A stretch of DNA of 48,800 nucleotides from VRUE01 sp040901495 (GTDB taxonomy: Bacteria; Actinomycetota; Thermoleophilia; Solirubrobacterales; 70-9). Below the pieces are notes generated by a model. That model made no database searches. It had not been told where the DNA came from and saw only the letters and a program-made list of their open reading frames with translations. Location of the stretch: NCBI GenBank assembly GCA_040901495.1, contig JBBDYO010000013.1, positions 1-48,800 of the forward strand, read 5' to 3'. Both the position numbers and the translations under genes were made by a program. Positions 16,446-23,894 of the stretch are shown here, piece by piece; position 1 is the stretch's first letter; each line of letters starts with the position of its first letter.

Positions 16446-17338
16446 CCGATCGCCTGCTCACCGGTCACCTCGAGGAAGCGCTCCTCGAGGCTGGAGCGCA
16501 GCGGCGCCAGCTCGCGGATCGCGATCCCGCCGGCGAGCGCCAGGTCCCCGATCTTCTCGCCGTCGGCTCCGCGCACGATGAGGGCCCCGTCGTCCTCGGG
16601 CTCGACGGTCGCCCCGCTCTCCGTCAGCTTCGCGGCGAGCGCCCCCGGGTCCGAGCAGCGCACGCGCATCTGGCTTACCGGGCCTTTGGTGAACTCATCG
16701 AGCGATGCTTTGGCGACGAGCCTGCCGTCGCGGATCACGATCAGCTCGTCGGCGGTCTGGGCGACCTCGGAGAGCAGGTGGCTGGAGACCAGGACGGTGC
16801 GCCCGTCCGCGGCCTGCGCGCGCAGCAGGTCGCGCAGCCAGCGCATCCCCTGCGGGTCGAGCCCGTTGGCCGGCTCGTCGAGGATCAGGATCCGCGGCTC
16901 GCCGAGCAGGGCGGCGGCCAGCGCCAGCCGCTGGCGCATCCCCAGCGAGTAGCCCTTGACGCGGCGGTTGGCGGACCCGGTCAGCTCGACCATCGTCAGC
17001 ACCTCCTCGACACGGGAGGTGGGGATCCCAGCGGAGGCTGCGAGCACCCGCAGGTGATTGCGGCCGCTGCGGCCGGGATGGAAGGCGGTCGCCTCGAGGG
17101 CGACGCCGACCGTGCGCAGCGGGTCGGTCAGCTCGACCGGCGGCCGCCCTTCGACCAGGGCCTCGCCGGCGCTGGGCCTGACAAGTCCCAGCAATGCCCG
17201 CATCGTGGTCGTCTTGCCGGCGCCGTTGGGGCCGAGGAAGCCGGTCACCCGCCCAGCCTCAACCGAGAATGAGAGATCGTCGACGGCGACGGTCTTGCCG
17301 AAGCGCTTGCTCAGGTTTCGGACTTCCAGCTCAGGCAT
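16442..17338 (-). CDS. ABC transporter ATP-binding protein
   Basis: A 298-residue cytoplasmic ATPase of the CcmA/DrrA-like subfamily. Walker A is GPNGAGKT (36-43), the Q-loop region follows, and the signature is the variant YSLGMRQR. Walker B with its catalytic glutamate is ILILDEPANGLDP, then the H-loop is SSHLLSE. A C-terminal domain of about 80 residues (ending LEERFLEVTGE) is typical of drug-export ATPases of this class. It forms an operon with the downstream permease (4-bp overlap). The 50 bp between it and the next minus-strand gene upstream contain no obvious terminator, so it may be read from the 18246 or 19676 genes as well. Confidence 0.93.
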   Translation of the reverse strand: MPELEVRNLSKRFGKTVAVDDLSFSVEAGRVTGFLGPNGAGKTTTMRALLGLVRPSAGEALVEGRPPVELTDPLRTVGVALEATAFHPGRSGRNHLRVLAASAGIPTSRVEEVLTMVELTGSANRRVKGYSLGMRQRLALAAALLGEPRILILDEPANGLDPQGMRWLRDLLRAQAADGRTVLVSSHLLSEVAQTADELIVIRDGRLVAKASLDEFTKGPVSQMRVRCSDPGALAAKLTESGATVEPEDDGALIVRGADGEKIGDLALAGGIAIRELAPLRSSLEERFLEVTGEQAIG

Positions 17339-17388
17339 CGATGCCGCTCAAGGAGCAGCGCATTGTGCCAAGCCGCCGGGCGCGGGGA

Positions 17389-18246
17389 TTAGACCGTGCC
17401 CGGGGTGGCTGTTGGCGGTGCGTTGCGGCCGCCGCGGGGCTTTACCGCTGACTCGAACTCCTCGGCGGTGAAGCCGCCGACCGTCTCGCCGTCGAGCGCG
17501 TAGCGGTAGAGCGCCACGCCGAAGACACCGCTGAGCGCGTTGCTGACCAGGATCGCGATCGCGAGCCCGATCACGCCGATCACGACGAGAAGCGCGCCGA
17601 CGAAGCTTGCCGAAGCCCAGATCATGACCCCCGCCACGATCAGCAAGGCGCTGGGCAGCATGCCGAAGAGGAAGACGGCGCCGCCGATCGCGATGTTGCC
17701 GGTCACCTGCTGGCCCCAGCGCGATTTGAACAGGCTCGTGGAGCGCTTCAGGGTCTCGATCGGGCCGGTGCCCTCGAGCGCGATCACGGGCGCGGCGAGG
17801 AAGGTGATCAGCGACCAGCCGACCGCCAGCAGGCGGCCGAAGATCTGCCCGAGGACCCCCTGGTTCTCCAGCGCGCTGAGGACCAGGCCGACGACGGTCG
17901 AGATCGCCGCCCAGCCGGCTATCTGGGAGAAGCGGCTGCGCGCCACCGCGAGCCCGTCGGAGACCGTCGCCTCGCGACCTTGGAAGATCATGTCGGCCGT
18001 CGCGGCCAGGCCGACGCTGAAGTAGAAGCCGATCACGGCCAGCAGGTAGAAGCCGATCACCGCGAGCGGGCCACCGAAGGCAACCTGGCCGTCGTCGATC
18101 AGGTAGAGGCCGGGGCCGACCACGATCACCGCGCAGACGATCGTCGCTACGCCGCCGTAGAGCGGGAAGCGCATCAGCGACGGGTTCGCGCGCAGCAGCG
18201 CCCAACTTTTCTTCGTCAGCGCCCAACCGCGTCGAATTCTGCTCAT
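17389..18246 (-). CDS. Polytopic membrane protein (DUF6159-like)
   Basis: A 285-residue protein starting MSRIRRGWALTKKSWALL, with about six transmembrane helices arranged in pairs and an interfacial segment IETLKRSTSLFKSRWG. This combination is typical of the uncharacterised DUF6159 family; the assignment is from memory of the pattern and moderately certain. The C-terminal tail after residue 255 is polar and Pro/Ala rich. I chose the ATG at 18246 because it overlaps the stop of the upstream kinase-like gene by 4 bp (ATGA). A longer reading frame extends into that gene without homologous character. Cotranscription with the ABC1 kinase gene suggests a membrane-lipid or quinone context, but this is weak inference. 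Confidence 0.75.
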   Translation of the reverse strand: MSRIRRGWALTKKSWALLRANPSLMRFPLYGGVATIVCAVIVVGPGLYLIDDGQVAFGGPLAVIGFYLLAVIGFYFSVGLAATADMIFQGREATVSDGLAVARSRFSQIAGWAAISTVVGLVLSALENQGVLGQIFGRLLAVGWSLITFLAAPVIALEGTGPIETLKRSTSLFKSRWGQQVTGNIAIGGAVFLFGMLPSALLIVAGVMIWASASFVGALLVVIGVIGLAIAILVSNALSGVFGVALYRYALDGETVGGFTAEEFESAVKPRGGRNAPPTATPGTV

Positions 18247-19676
18247 CGCTGATCTCCTTCCAGGGATCGCTCGACAATCGGGGTCTGCTTCACGCCTCTT
18301 CCCTCGAAATACTCCCACTCCTCCTCGCCAAGCTCGGTTGCCGGCGGGTCGGCGTAGATCCACTCGCGCATGATCCGGTGCCAGTTGCGCTTGGCGCGCA
18401 GCTGGCCGAGCACGGCGACGACGCCGATTTCCATCCGCCGGCCCATCAGCTCCGCGGCCGGGATCGACTCGCGGCGCATCAGGTCGTAGTACTCGGAGCG
18501 AGGGTCGTTAGTCGACTCGATGATCTTCATCACCCGCCGGGCGCTGATCTCGATCTCGCGGTCCTCGACGAACCAGCCGCTGACGGCCATCATGTGCTCC
18601 ATCAGCCGTTCGGCGTCGAGCTTCGAGGGGTTCTTGACGAAGCCGAGTTCGTGCAGGGCGCTGCGAAATGCCTCCGGATCGTCGTGGAAGGCGGCGTCGA
18701 TCACCCGCTGCTCGAGCACGATCTGCTCATGGTCGAGCTTCTTCGTCATCCCGAAGTCGAGGAAGGCGACGCGGCCGTCGTTCATCAGGAGGTAGTTGCC
18801 GGGATGGGGGTCGGCGTTGAAGTGCTGCAGGTGATAGATCGAGCCGAAGCTGCCGCGGAAGATGATCTCGCCGAAGCGGCTGCGCTCCTCGTGGGGCAGC
18901 TCCTTGATCTGCTCGAAGTCCATCCCCTCGACGAACTCGGTGACGAGGACGCGGCGGCGCGAGAGGCGGGTGATCACTTCCGGCACGTAGATGAACGGGT
19001 GGTCGCGGTAGGCGCGGGAGAACGTGCGCTGGTTCTGGGCCTCGTACTCGTAGTCGAGCTCCTCCATCACCCGCTCGCGGATCTCGTGGGCAATCTCCTT
19101 GGCGTCCAGCCCGGGGGCGAGCACGCGGGCGAGCCTGACGATGGTGCCTGCGTTGCGAAGGTCGGCGTCGAGCGCCTCGGCGATGCCGGGGTACTGGATC
19201 TTGACGGCCACCTGGCGCCCGTCGAGCAGCTCGGCGCGATGGACCTGGCCGATCGAGGCCGCCGCGAACGCCTCCTGCTCGAACTCGGCGAACAGCTCCG
19301 AGATCGGTTCGCCGTCCCACTCTTCATCGAGCACTTTCTCGACCTTCTCCCAGGGCATCGCCGGCGCGTCGGTGCGCAGCTTCGCCAGCTGCTCCTGGTA
19401 AATCTCGCGGTACTCCTCGGGGATGAATTCGGTGTCGATGAACGAGGCGAACTGCCCCAGCTTCATCGCCGCCCCCTTCATCTGGCCGAGTGCGCCGACC
19501 ATTTTCATCGCCGTCTCCAGGTGACGCTGCTCGAGCTTCTCCTTGCTCTCCTCCTCGGAGCGGGCCACGTTTGTTGCCTTCGTCCCTGCGTAGCGGGCGC
19601 CCTGAACCCCTACGATCGAGCCCAGCTTTGCCGAGCGGCGGATCCGTCCTTTAGGGATCTTCGAGTCGTCGGCCAC
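18243..19676 (-). CDS. ABC1/UbiB-family atypical protein kinase-like protein
   Basis: A 477-residue protein of the AarF/UbiB/ADCK family. It shows the family-specific GQMKGAAMKLGQFAS (KxGQ motif), the VAVKIQYPGI lysine strand, the ExD motif in EELDYEYEAQN, the HPGN catalytic-loop variant NADPHPGNYLL and the metal-binding FLDFGM. UbiB proteins are ATPases needed for ubiquinone synthesis, and actinobacterial members are linked to quinone or lipid handling. There is no C-terminal transmembrane pair, unlike E. coli UbiB. I chose GTG 19676, after which the sequence becomes conserved (VADDSKIPKGRIRRSAKLG). The frame is open a further 65 codons into the divergent promoter region, with low-quality sequence. 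Confidence 0.88.
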   Translation of the reverse strand: MADDSKIPKGRIRRSAKLGSIVGVQGARYAGTKATNVARSEEESKEKLEQRHLETAMKMVGALGQMKGAAMKLGQFASFIDTEFIPEEYREIYQEQLAKLRTDAPAMPWEKVEKVLDEEWDGEPISELFAEFEQEAFAAASIGQVHRAELLDGRQVAVKIQYPGIAEALDADLRNAGTIVRLARVLAPGLDAKEIAHEIRERVMEELDYEYEAQNQRTFSRAYRDHPFIYVPEVITRLSRRRVLVTEFVEGMDFEQIKELPHEERSRFGEIIFRGSFGSIYHLQHFNADPHPGNYLLMNDGRVAFLDFGMTKKLDHEQIVLEQRVIDAAFHDDPEAFRSALHELGFVKNPSKLDAERLMEHMMAVSGWFVEDREIEISARRVMKIIESTNDPRSEYYDLMRRESIPAAELMGRRMEIGVVAVLGQLRAKRNWHRIMREWIYADPPATELGEEEWEYFEGRGVKQTPIVERSLEGDQR

Positions 19677-19730
19677 GGTCGAAAGGGTGGCACACGAGTC
19701 GATGCGAAGCCCGCGGGCGGCCGCTTTCTC

Positions 19731-19736
19731 TATCCT
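19731..19736 (+). promoter_or_regulatory. Candidate -10 (TATCCT) of rplY
   Basis: TATCCT lies 11 nt before the rplY ATG in the 71-bp divergent gap. It implies a leader of about 4-5 nt. No strong -35 is seen. Confidence 0.35.
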
Positions 19737-19747
19737 CCCCCGTCGCG

Positions 19748-20446
19748 ATGGCTCGTGGACGCGAAATATTGAAAGCTGCTCCCCGCGCGGAGTTCGGCTC
19801 GCGCAGCTCTCGGCGCCTGCGGCGTGAGGGGCTCGTGCCCGGCGTCGTCTACAGCGGCGGGAGCGAGGCACGCGCCTTTCAGGTCGGCGAACGAGAGGTA
19901 CGCAACGTCCTCGCCAGCGGCCATGCGCTGTTCGATCTGGAGCTGGAGGACGGGAAAGCTGTCCCGGTGGTCGTCAAGGAGCAGCAGCACCACCCGGTTC
20001 GTGACCAACTCCAGCACATCGACCTTCAGGAGGTGAAGCTCGACGAGGCGATCCAGGCGGAGGTGGCGATCGAGCTCGAGGGCGCCGAGACGGCGCCCGG
20101 GGTCAAAGAGGGCGGCGTGCTCGAGCACGTCACCCGCGAGGTCACCGTCGAAGCTTTGCCGACCGAGATTCCCGAGCGGCTCATCGCCGACGTTTCCCAG
20201 ATGCAGATCAACGACACCGTTCAGCTGTCCACGATCGCCGCGCCGGAGGGCGTCAAATTCGTTGCCGAGGATCCCGACGAGGTGACGATCGCGACCCTTT
20301 CGCCGCCGCGCGTCGAGGAAGAGCCCGAGCCCGCCGTCGAGGAGGAGACCGAGCTCGTCGGCGAGGAGGGCGAGGCCCCGGCTGCCGAGGAGGGTGGCGA
20401 GCAGGCCGAGGGCGGCGGCGAGTCGGACGAGTCCGGCGGGGACTAG
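19748..20446 (+). CDS. rplY: Ribosomal protein bL25, CTC/TL5 form
   Basis: A 232-residue large-subunit protein that binds 5S rRNA. Residues 1-90 are the L25 domain (RAEFGSRSSRRLRREGLVPGVVY). Residues 95-185 are the TL5/CTC C-terminal beta domain (HIDLQEV, IPERLIADVS, DTVQLSTI). A 45-residue tail made almost only of Glu, Gly, Ala, Asp and Ser follows, as in many actinobacteria. It is followed by pth in the usual actinobacterial order. The stop codon TAG (20444-20446) straddles the left edge of the fold-back element: the TA belongs to the presumed target duplication and the G is the first base of the element. The present C-terminus may therefore have been set by that insertion. Confidence 0.95.
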   Translation: MARGREILKAAPRAEFGSRSSRRLRREGLVPGVVYSGGSEARAFQVGEREVRNVLASGHALFDLELEDGKAVPVVVKEQQHHPVRDQLQHIDLQEVKLDEAIQAEVAIELEGAETAPGVKEGGVLEHVTREVTVEALPTEIPERLIADVSQMQINDTVQLSTIAAPEGVKFVAEDPDEVTIATLSPPRVEEEPEPAVEEETELVGEEGEAPAAEEGGEQAEGGGESDESGGD

Positions 20447-20606
20447 TCCCCTGCCCCGTAACGTCGAACTGCGGATGACGGCCCCAGAGCGCCGCCATAC
20501 TGCGTCCTCAGTCGCCCAAATAGCGATGCTATTCGGGCTCCCTGCGTCCTTGTCTGGCGACGCTTGGGTCTCGTCATTCCGCGGCCAACGTCACGGGGCA
20601 GGGGAC
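20446..20606. mobile_element. 161-bp fold-back element with 19-bp terminal inverted repeats and TA flanks (MITE candidate)
   Basis: The ends are GTCCCCTGCCCCGTAACGT (20446-20464) and, reverse-complemented, GTCCCCTGCCCCGTGACGT (20588-20606), matching at 18 of 19 positions. The dinucleotide TA flanks both ends (20444-20445 and 20607-20608), the target duplication expected of IS630/Tc1-mariner-type transposition. The whole element is an imperfect palindrome. An inner hairpin CCCAAATAGC-GAT-GCTATTCGGG (20515-20537) is centred at 20526, exactly the element midpoint, and GCGGATGACG pairs with CGTCATTCCGC between. There is no coding capacity. Alternatives are a structured RNA or a strong attenuator between rplY and pth. 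No second copy is visible in this window. Confidence 0.65.
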
Positions 20607-20621
20607 TAACCGCTGTCGATC

Positions 20622-21224
20622 TTGCGCCGCCGCGGCAAGCGCGGCGAGGGTGGGGAGGGAGACCGCATCCTGGTCGTTGGGCTCGGCAACCCCGGCCCCG
20701 AGTACTCCGGCACTCGCCACAACGTCGGCTTCGAGGTGATCGGGGAGCTGGCCCGACGCTGGGACCTGCCGAGGGCCCGTGACAAGTTCCGCGGCCGTCT
20801 CGCCGAAGGCCGTGCCGGCCCCGGCGGCCCTCGGGTCGCCGTGCTGCAGCCGCTCACCTTCATGAACGCTTCGGGCGATTCTGCCGGTCCCGCCCGCGGC
20901 TCGCTGAAGGTCCCGCTCGACCGGGTCGTCGTGGTGCACGACGAGATCGACCTTCCGTTTGGAGAGGTCCAGGCGCGTCTCGGCGGTGGCCTTGCCGGCC
21001 ACAACGGCCTCAAGAGCCTCAAGCGTGGCTTGGGCGACGTCGACTTCTGGCGGGTGCGGGTGGGGGTGGGACGTCCCGACTCGACCGACCCCGAGATCGT
21101 CTCCTCCCACGTGCTGTCGAGGTTCCGCGAGCCCCGCGAGGAGGTCGAGGCGCTGGTCGCCCGGGCCGCCGGCGAGGCCCAGCACCTGGTCGGGAAACTA
21201 GGCTCTCAAACCGATGAGCTCTGA
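20622..21224 (+). CDS. pth: Peptidyl-tRNA hydrolase
   Basis: Pth releases the peptide from peptidyl-tRNAs dropped by the ribosome, freeing tRNA for reuse. The 200-residue protein has VVGLGNPGPEYSGTRHNVGF with catalytic His33 and Asn24. It also has LTFMNASG with the substrate-binding asparagine, HDEIDLPFG with the catalytic aspartate and GGGLAGHNGLKS with the second conserved asparagine. The only plausible start in frame is TTG at 20622, preceded by the fold-back element, so expression probably depends on readthrough from rplY or a promoter inside or at the edge of that element. The 12 residues before the core are basic and glycine-rich. The 3' end overlaps the next gene by 11 bp. Confidence 0.95.
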   Translation: MRRRGKRGEGGEGDRILVVGLGNPGPEYSGTRHNVGFEVIGELARRWDLPRARDKFRGRLAEGRAGPGGPRVAVLQPLTFMNASGDSAGPARGSLKVPLDRVVVVHDEIDLPFGEVQARLGGGLAGHNGLKSLKRGLGDVDFWRVRVGVGRPDSTDPEIVSSHVLSRFREPREEVEALVARAAGEAQHLVGKLGSQTDEL

Positions 21225-21939
21225 GCGGACTTCCTACGAGGTAGACGGGCAGGGGGTGGCGGTGTTGCGCCTGCAGCGGCCCAAGGCGCGCAACGCGATC
21301 GACACGCAGATGCTGGTCGAGATGCTCGAGCACCTCGCGGTGGCGCGGGCCGACGACGCGGTGCGGGTGCTGGTTGTCAGCTCCTCAGACCAGATGGGGC
21401 TCTCGGCCGGGGCCGACGTCAAGGAGCAGCTGGACGATGAGGGCAAGGTCCGCCGCATGCAGCTCTTCGCCGATCTCTACGACGCGATCGTCGGCTTCCC
21501 GAAGCCGACCATCGCCGTCTGCCACGGCGACGTCGTCGGTGGCGGGGCAGAGATCGCGATCGGCTGCGACCTGCGCGTCGGCGGCGCCAACCTGCGCATG
21601 CGCTTTCCGGGCGCGGCGCTTGGCGTGCCGGTCGGCCCCGCCCGCCTGGTCACGCTCTGCGGCCTCGCCGCCGCCAAGTACCTGTTGCTGACCTCGCGGA
21701 CGGTCGGCGCCGACGAGGCCTTGCGGCTAGGGCTGGTAAATCGGGTCGCTCCGGCCGCCGCCACCGAGGATGCGGCGCTCGAGCTTGCCACCGGCATCGC
21801 CGCGCATCCGCCGGAGGCGGTCACCCGCCTGAAGCGGATGCTGCACGAGTGGGACGACGTCGAGGGACGTTCCAAGAGCGAGGGCAAGGGCCAAGTTGAG
21901 TGGCAGCGCTCGGGCCCCGGGCTTCCCTACGGGGATTGA
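21214..21939 (+). CDS. Enoyl-CoA hydratase/isomerase family protein (crotonase fold)
   Basis: A 241-residue crotonase-superfamily protein. The oxyanion-hole motifs are LSAGADVKE (63-71) and HGDVVGGGAEIAIGCD (104-119). The residue equivalent to catalytic Glu144 of rat hydratase is present (Glu113). The residue 20 positions later, where hydratases carry Glu164, is Gly133 in RFPGAALGVPVGPARL. Classical hydration therefore looks unlikely, and an isomerase, hydrolase or other crotonase activity is more plausible; this is inference from motifs. The ATG lies inside the last codons of pth, so translation is probably coupled. The product is cytoplasmic. No fatty-acid degradation partner is adjacent. 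Confidence 0.88.
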   Translation: MSSERTSYEVDGQGVAVLRLQRPKARNAIDTQMLVEMLEHLAVARADDAVRVLVVSSSDQMGLSAGADVKEQLDDEGKVRRMQLFADLYDAIVGFPKPTIAVCHGDVVGGGAEIAIGCDLRVGGANLRMRFPGAALGVPVGPARLVTLCGLAAAKYLLLTSRTVGADEALRLGLVNRVAPAAATEDAALELATGIAAHPPEAVTRLKRMLHEWDDVEGRSKSEGKGQVEWQRSGPGLPYGD

Positions 21940-21959
21940 CCCGACCCCCACGGGGCGAC

Positions 21960-21983
21960 TTTGTTATCCATATGGAATACAAA
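21960..21983. repeat. 24-bp AT-rich near-palindrome
   Basis: TTTGT-TA-TCCATATGGA-AT-ACAAA is symmetric except for the two-base blocks. It is strikingly AT-rich in an otherwise GC-rich 72-bp gap between convergent genes. It could be a protein-binding site or part of a transcription end. There is no T-tract of terminator type. Confidence 0.4.
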
Positions 21984-22011
21984 CTCGACCCGCGGGCGCG
22001 GCCCCACTGGG

Positions 22012-23847
22012 TCAGGCGGTTGCGGCCAGCTCGCCGACGCCGATTGCCATCGCCATGATCGAGACCTGGGGATTGACCCCGGGGCAGCTCGGGAGGATCG
22101 AGCCGTCAGCGACCCAGACCCCGTCCACCCCGCGGAGGCGGCCTTGCGGGTCGACCGGATGGCGGGCTTGGTCTGAGCCGGCGGCCGCGCTGCCGGTCGG
22201 GTGAAACCCGGCGATCCGGATGCGGCGGAGGTCGACGGCACCGACCGTCGCGTCGATCTCCGAGTCGCTGCGGACCGGCTTGGTGCCACCGCCCAGCTCG
22301 ACCTCGCGAGCGCCCGCGGCGAGCAGCACGCGGGCCATTCCCCCGAGCGCCACGACCAGGCGCTTGCGGTCCTCGTCGCTCAGCTTGTAGGTGACCAGCG
22401 GCCAGCGAGAGCCGTGCACTCGGCCCGAGGGGGCGTCGGCGATCATCGCGCCGAGTGTTGCGGTCTTCGACGCGCCTTCCAGGCGCCGCAGGAGGTAGTC
22501 GCCGTAGCCCGGCGCCGAGGCCGCGCCCATGCCGGGGGGCGTTGAGGTGGCCTCGATCAAGACCCCCTCCTTCTCGTGCAGCTCCTCTATCCCGACGCTT
22601 TGCATCACCCCGCGCCAGGGGAAGACCTCGTCCTCGAAGGAGGCGGTGATGGCGGTGGCCGGGTGGATCGAAAGGCCGCGCCCAACCTGCGGATGAGCGC
22701 CCAGCCCACTGCGGCGAAGCAGCGGTGGGGTGCCGACCGCCCCCGCCGCGACGATCACCTTCGACGCCGAGATGCGCACCGTCGACCCGTCGGCACGGAG
22801 CGCTTCGACCCCGATGGCGCGGCCCGACTCGGTCAGGACGCGCTTCACGGTCAGGCCCGTGACGATTCTCGCTCCCGCTTCGCAAGCCTGCGGCAGCGCG
22901 TTCAGATGGACGCCGCCCTTGGCGTTGTTGGGGCAGCCGATCGCGCACTGGCAGGCGCCCCGGCAGCCGGTGGCGTTTCGCTGCATCGGCGCGGCGTGCC
23001 AGCCAAGGGTTTTTGCCCCAGCCAGCGCCAGCTCTCCGTTGCGACCGAGCACGTCCAGCGAAGCCGGGGCCACGCCAATCGTGTCCTCGACGTCGGCGAG
23101 CCGTGGGGCCAGGGCCTCGGGCTCTGCCAGCGCCAGCCCGTCGCCCTGGTGCCAGCTGCGAACGATGGGGTCGGGAGGGCGGTAGCAGGTGCCCGAGTTG
23201 ATCACGGTTGTGCCGCCCACCGCCCTGCCCAGGGGTAACGCGATCGACGGGTTGCCGAAGGCCATCGTCGTGCCGCCGTCTCGGTAGATGGAAGCGAAGC
23301 GGTCGAGTGGGTGGGTGGCGCGGATGCGCTCGGCGCCCCAGCGCTCTCCCTCCTCGACGATCACCGTGTCGAGCCCGGCTCGGGCCAGGCTGCGGGCGGA
23401 GAAGGCGCCTCCCGCGCCGGAGCCGATCACGATCACGTCGCAGTGGGACGTCGCCGGCCACTCGGCACCTGGGACGATGCTCATCTGCGGGTCGGGGCGC
23501 GAGGGCTGGTGGCGGTAGGCGACCTCGGCGATTTCCTCGGCGAACGAGTCGGCTCCGTGCGCGAGCATGACAACCGACTTCAGCGCCTCGATCACGGCAG
23601 CGCCGCCGTTCCGCGCGACGGAAGCGATGATCTGCTCGCGCCGCTCCGGCGGAAGCGATCCGAGGGTGTGCCCGGTGCGAGCCACCGAGTACGCCTCGAT
23701 CCCGACCAGGGCGGCGGCCAGCCCGGCCTGGGAGGCGCCGGGCATTCGCCCGATCATCCGCCGTGCGGAGCTCGCCAGTCGCTCGGAATCCGGCCCGCCG
23801 GCCTCCGGTGGCAGCAGGGCCGCGGCGAGGTCTCCGAGGGCCGACAT
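22012..23847 (-). CDS. GMC-family FAD-dependent oxidoreductase
   Basis: A 611-residue flavoprotein. Residues 1-130 are a helical N-terminal extension. The Rossmann FAD loop is IVIGSGAGGAFSARSLARAG (139-158). Further family signatures are GGTTVINSGTCYRPP and the C-terminal HPTG with the catalytic-base histidine (His549) and GVNPQ with the partner asparagine (Asn592). The pattern is closest to long-chain fatty-alcohol oxidases and related cholesterol/alcohol oxidases. Between the domains sits a cysteine cluster, C295-x3-C-x-C-x3-C305 within CRGACQCAIGCPNNAKGG, which could bind a metal or form disulfides. There is no Tat or Sec signal, so it is likely cytoplasmic or membrane-associated. The ATG has TAGTAT 7 nt upstream and no Shine-Dalgarno. 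Substrate unknown. Confidence 0.85.
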   Translation of the reverse strand: MSALGDLAAALLPPEAGGPDSERLASSARRMIGRMPGASQAGLAAALVGIEAYSVARTGHTLGSLPPERREQIIASVARNGGAAVIEALKSVVMLAHGADSFAEEIAEVAYRHQPSRPDPQMSIVPGAEWPATSHCDVIVIGSGAGGAFSARSLARAGLDTVIVEEGERWGAERIRATHPLDRFASIYRDGGTTMAFGNPSIALPLGRAVGGTTVINSGTCYRPPDPIVRSWHQGDGLALAEPEALAPRLADVEDTIGVAPASLDVLGRNGELALAGAKTLGWHAAPMQRNATGCRGACQCAIGCPNNAKGGVHLNALPQACEAGARIVTGLTVKRVLTESGRAIGVEALRADGSTVRISASKVIVAAGAVGTPPLLRRSGLGAHPQVGRGLSIHPATAITASFEDEVFPWRGVMQSVGIEELHEKEGVLIEATSTPPGMGAASAPGYGDYLLRRLEGASKTATLGAMIADAPSGRVHGSRWPLVTYKLSDEDRKRLVVALGGMARVLLAAGAREVELGGGTKPVRSDSEIDATVGAVDLRRIRIAGFHPTGSAAAGSDQARHPVDPQGRLRGVDGVWVADGSILPSCPGVNPQVSIMAMAIGVGELAATA

Positions 23848-23854
23848 GCCTCAG

Positions 23855-23860
23855 ATACTA
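23855..23860 (-). promoter_or_regulatory. Candidate -10 (TAGTAT) for leaderless GMC oxidoreductase mRNA
   Basis: Minus-strand TAGTAT ends 7 nt before the ATG at 23847. No Shine-Dalgarno and no convincing -35. Confidence 0.45.
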
Positions 23861-23894
23861 GGTTCGCGCGGCCATCGCACCCCTCTTGGGACGC

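Noticed and set aside
19677..19871. 65-codon N-terminal extension of the ABC1 kinase-like gene
   Set aside because: It would overlap rplY on the opposite strand and is Arg-rich without similarity. The conserved region begins after GTG 19676.
21972..22060. Short frame starting ATG-GAA-TAC-AAA in the convergent gap
   Set aside because: It runs opposite to the conserved 3' end of the GMC gene and turns Arg-rich at once. The ATG belongs to the near-palindrome.
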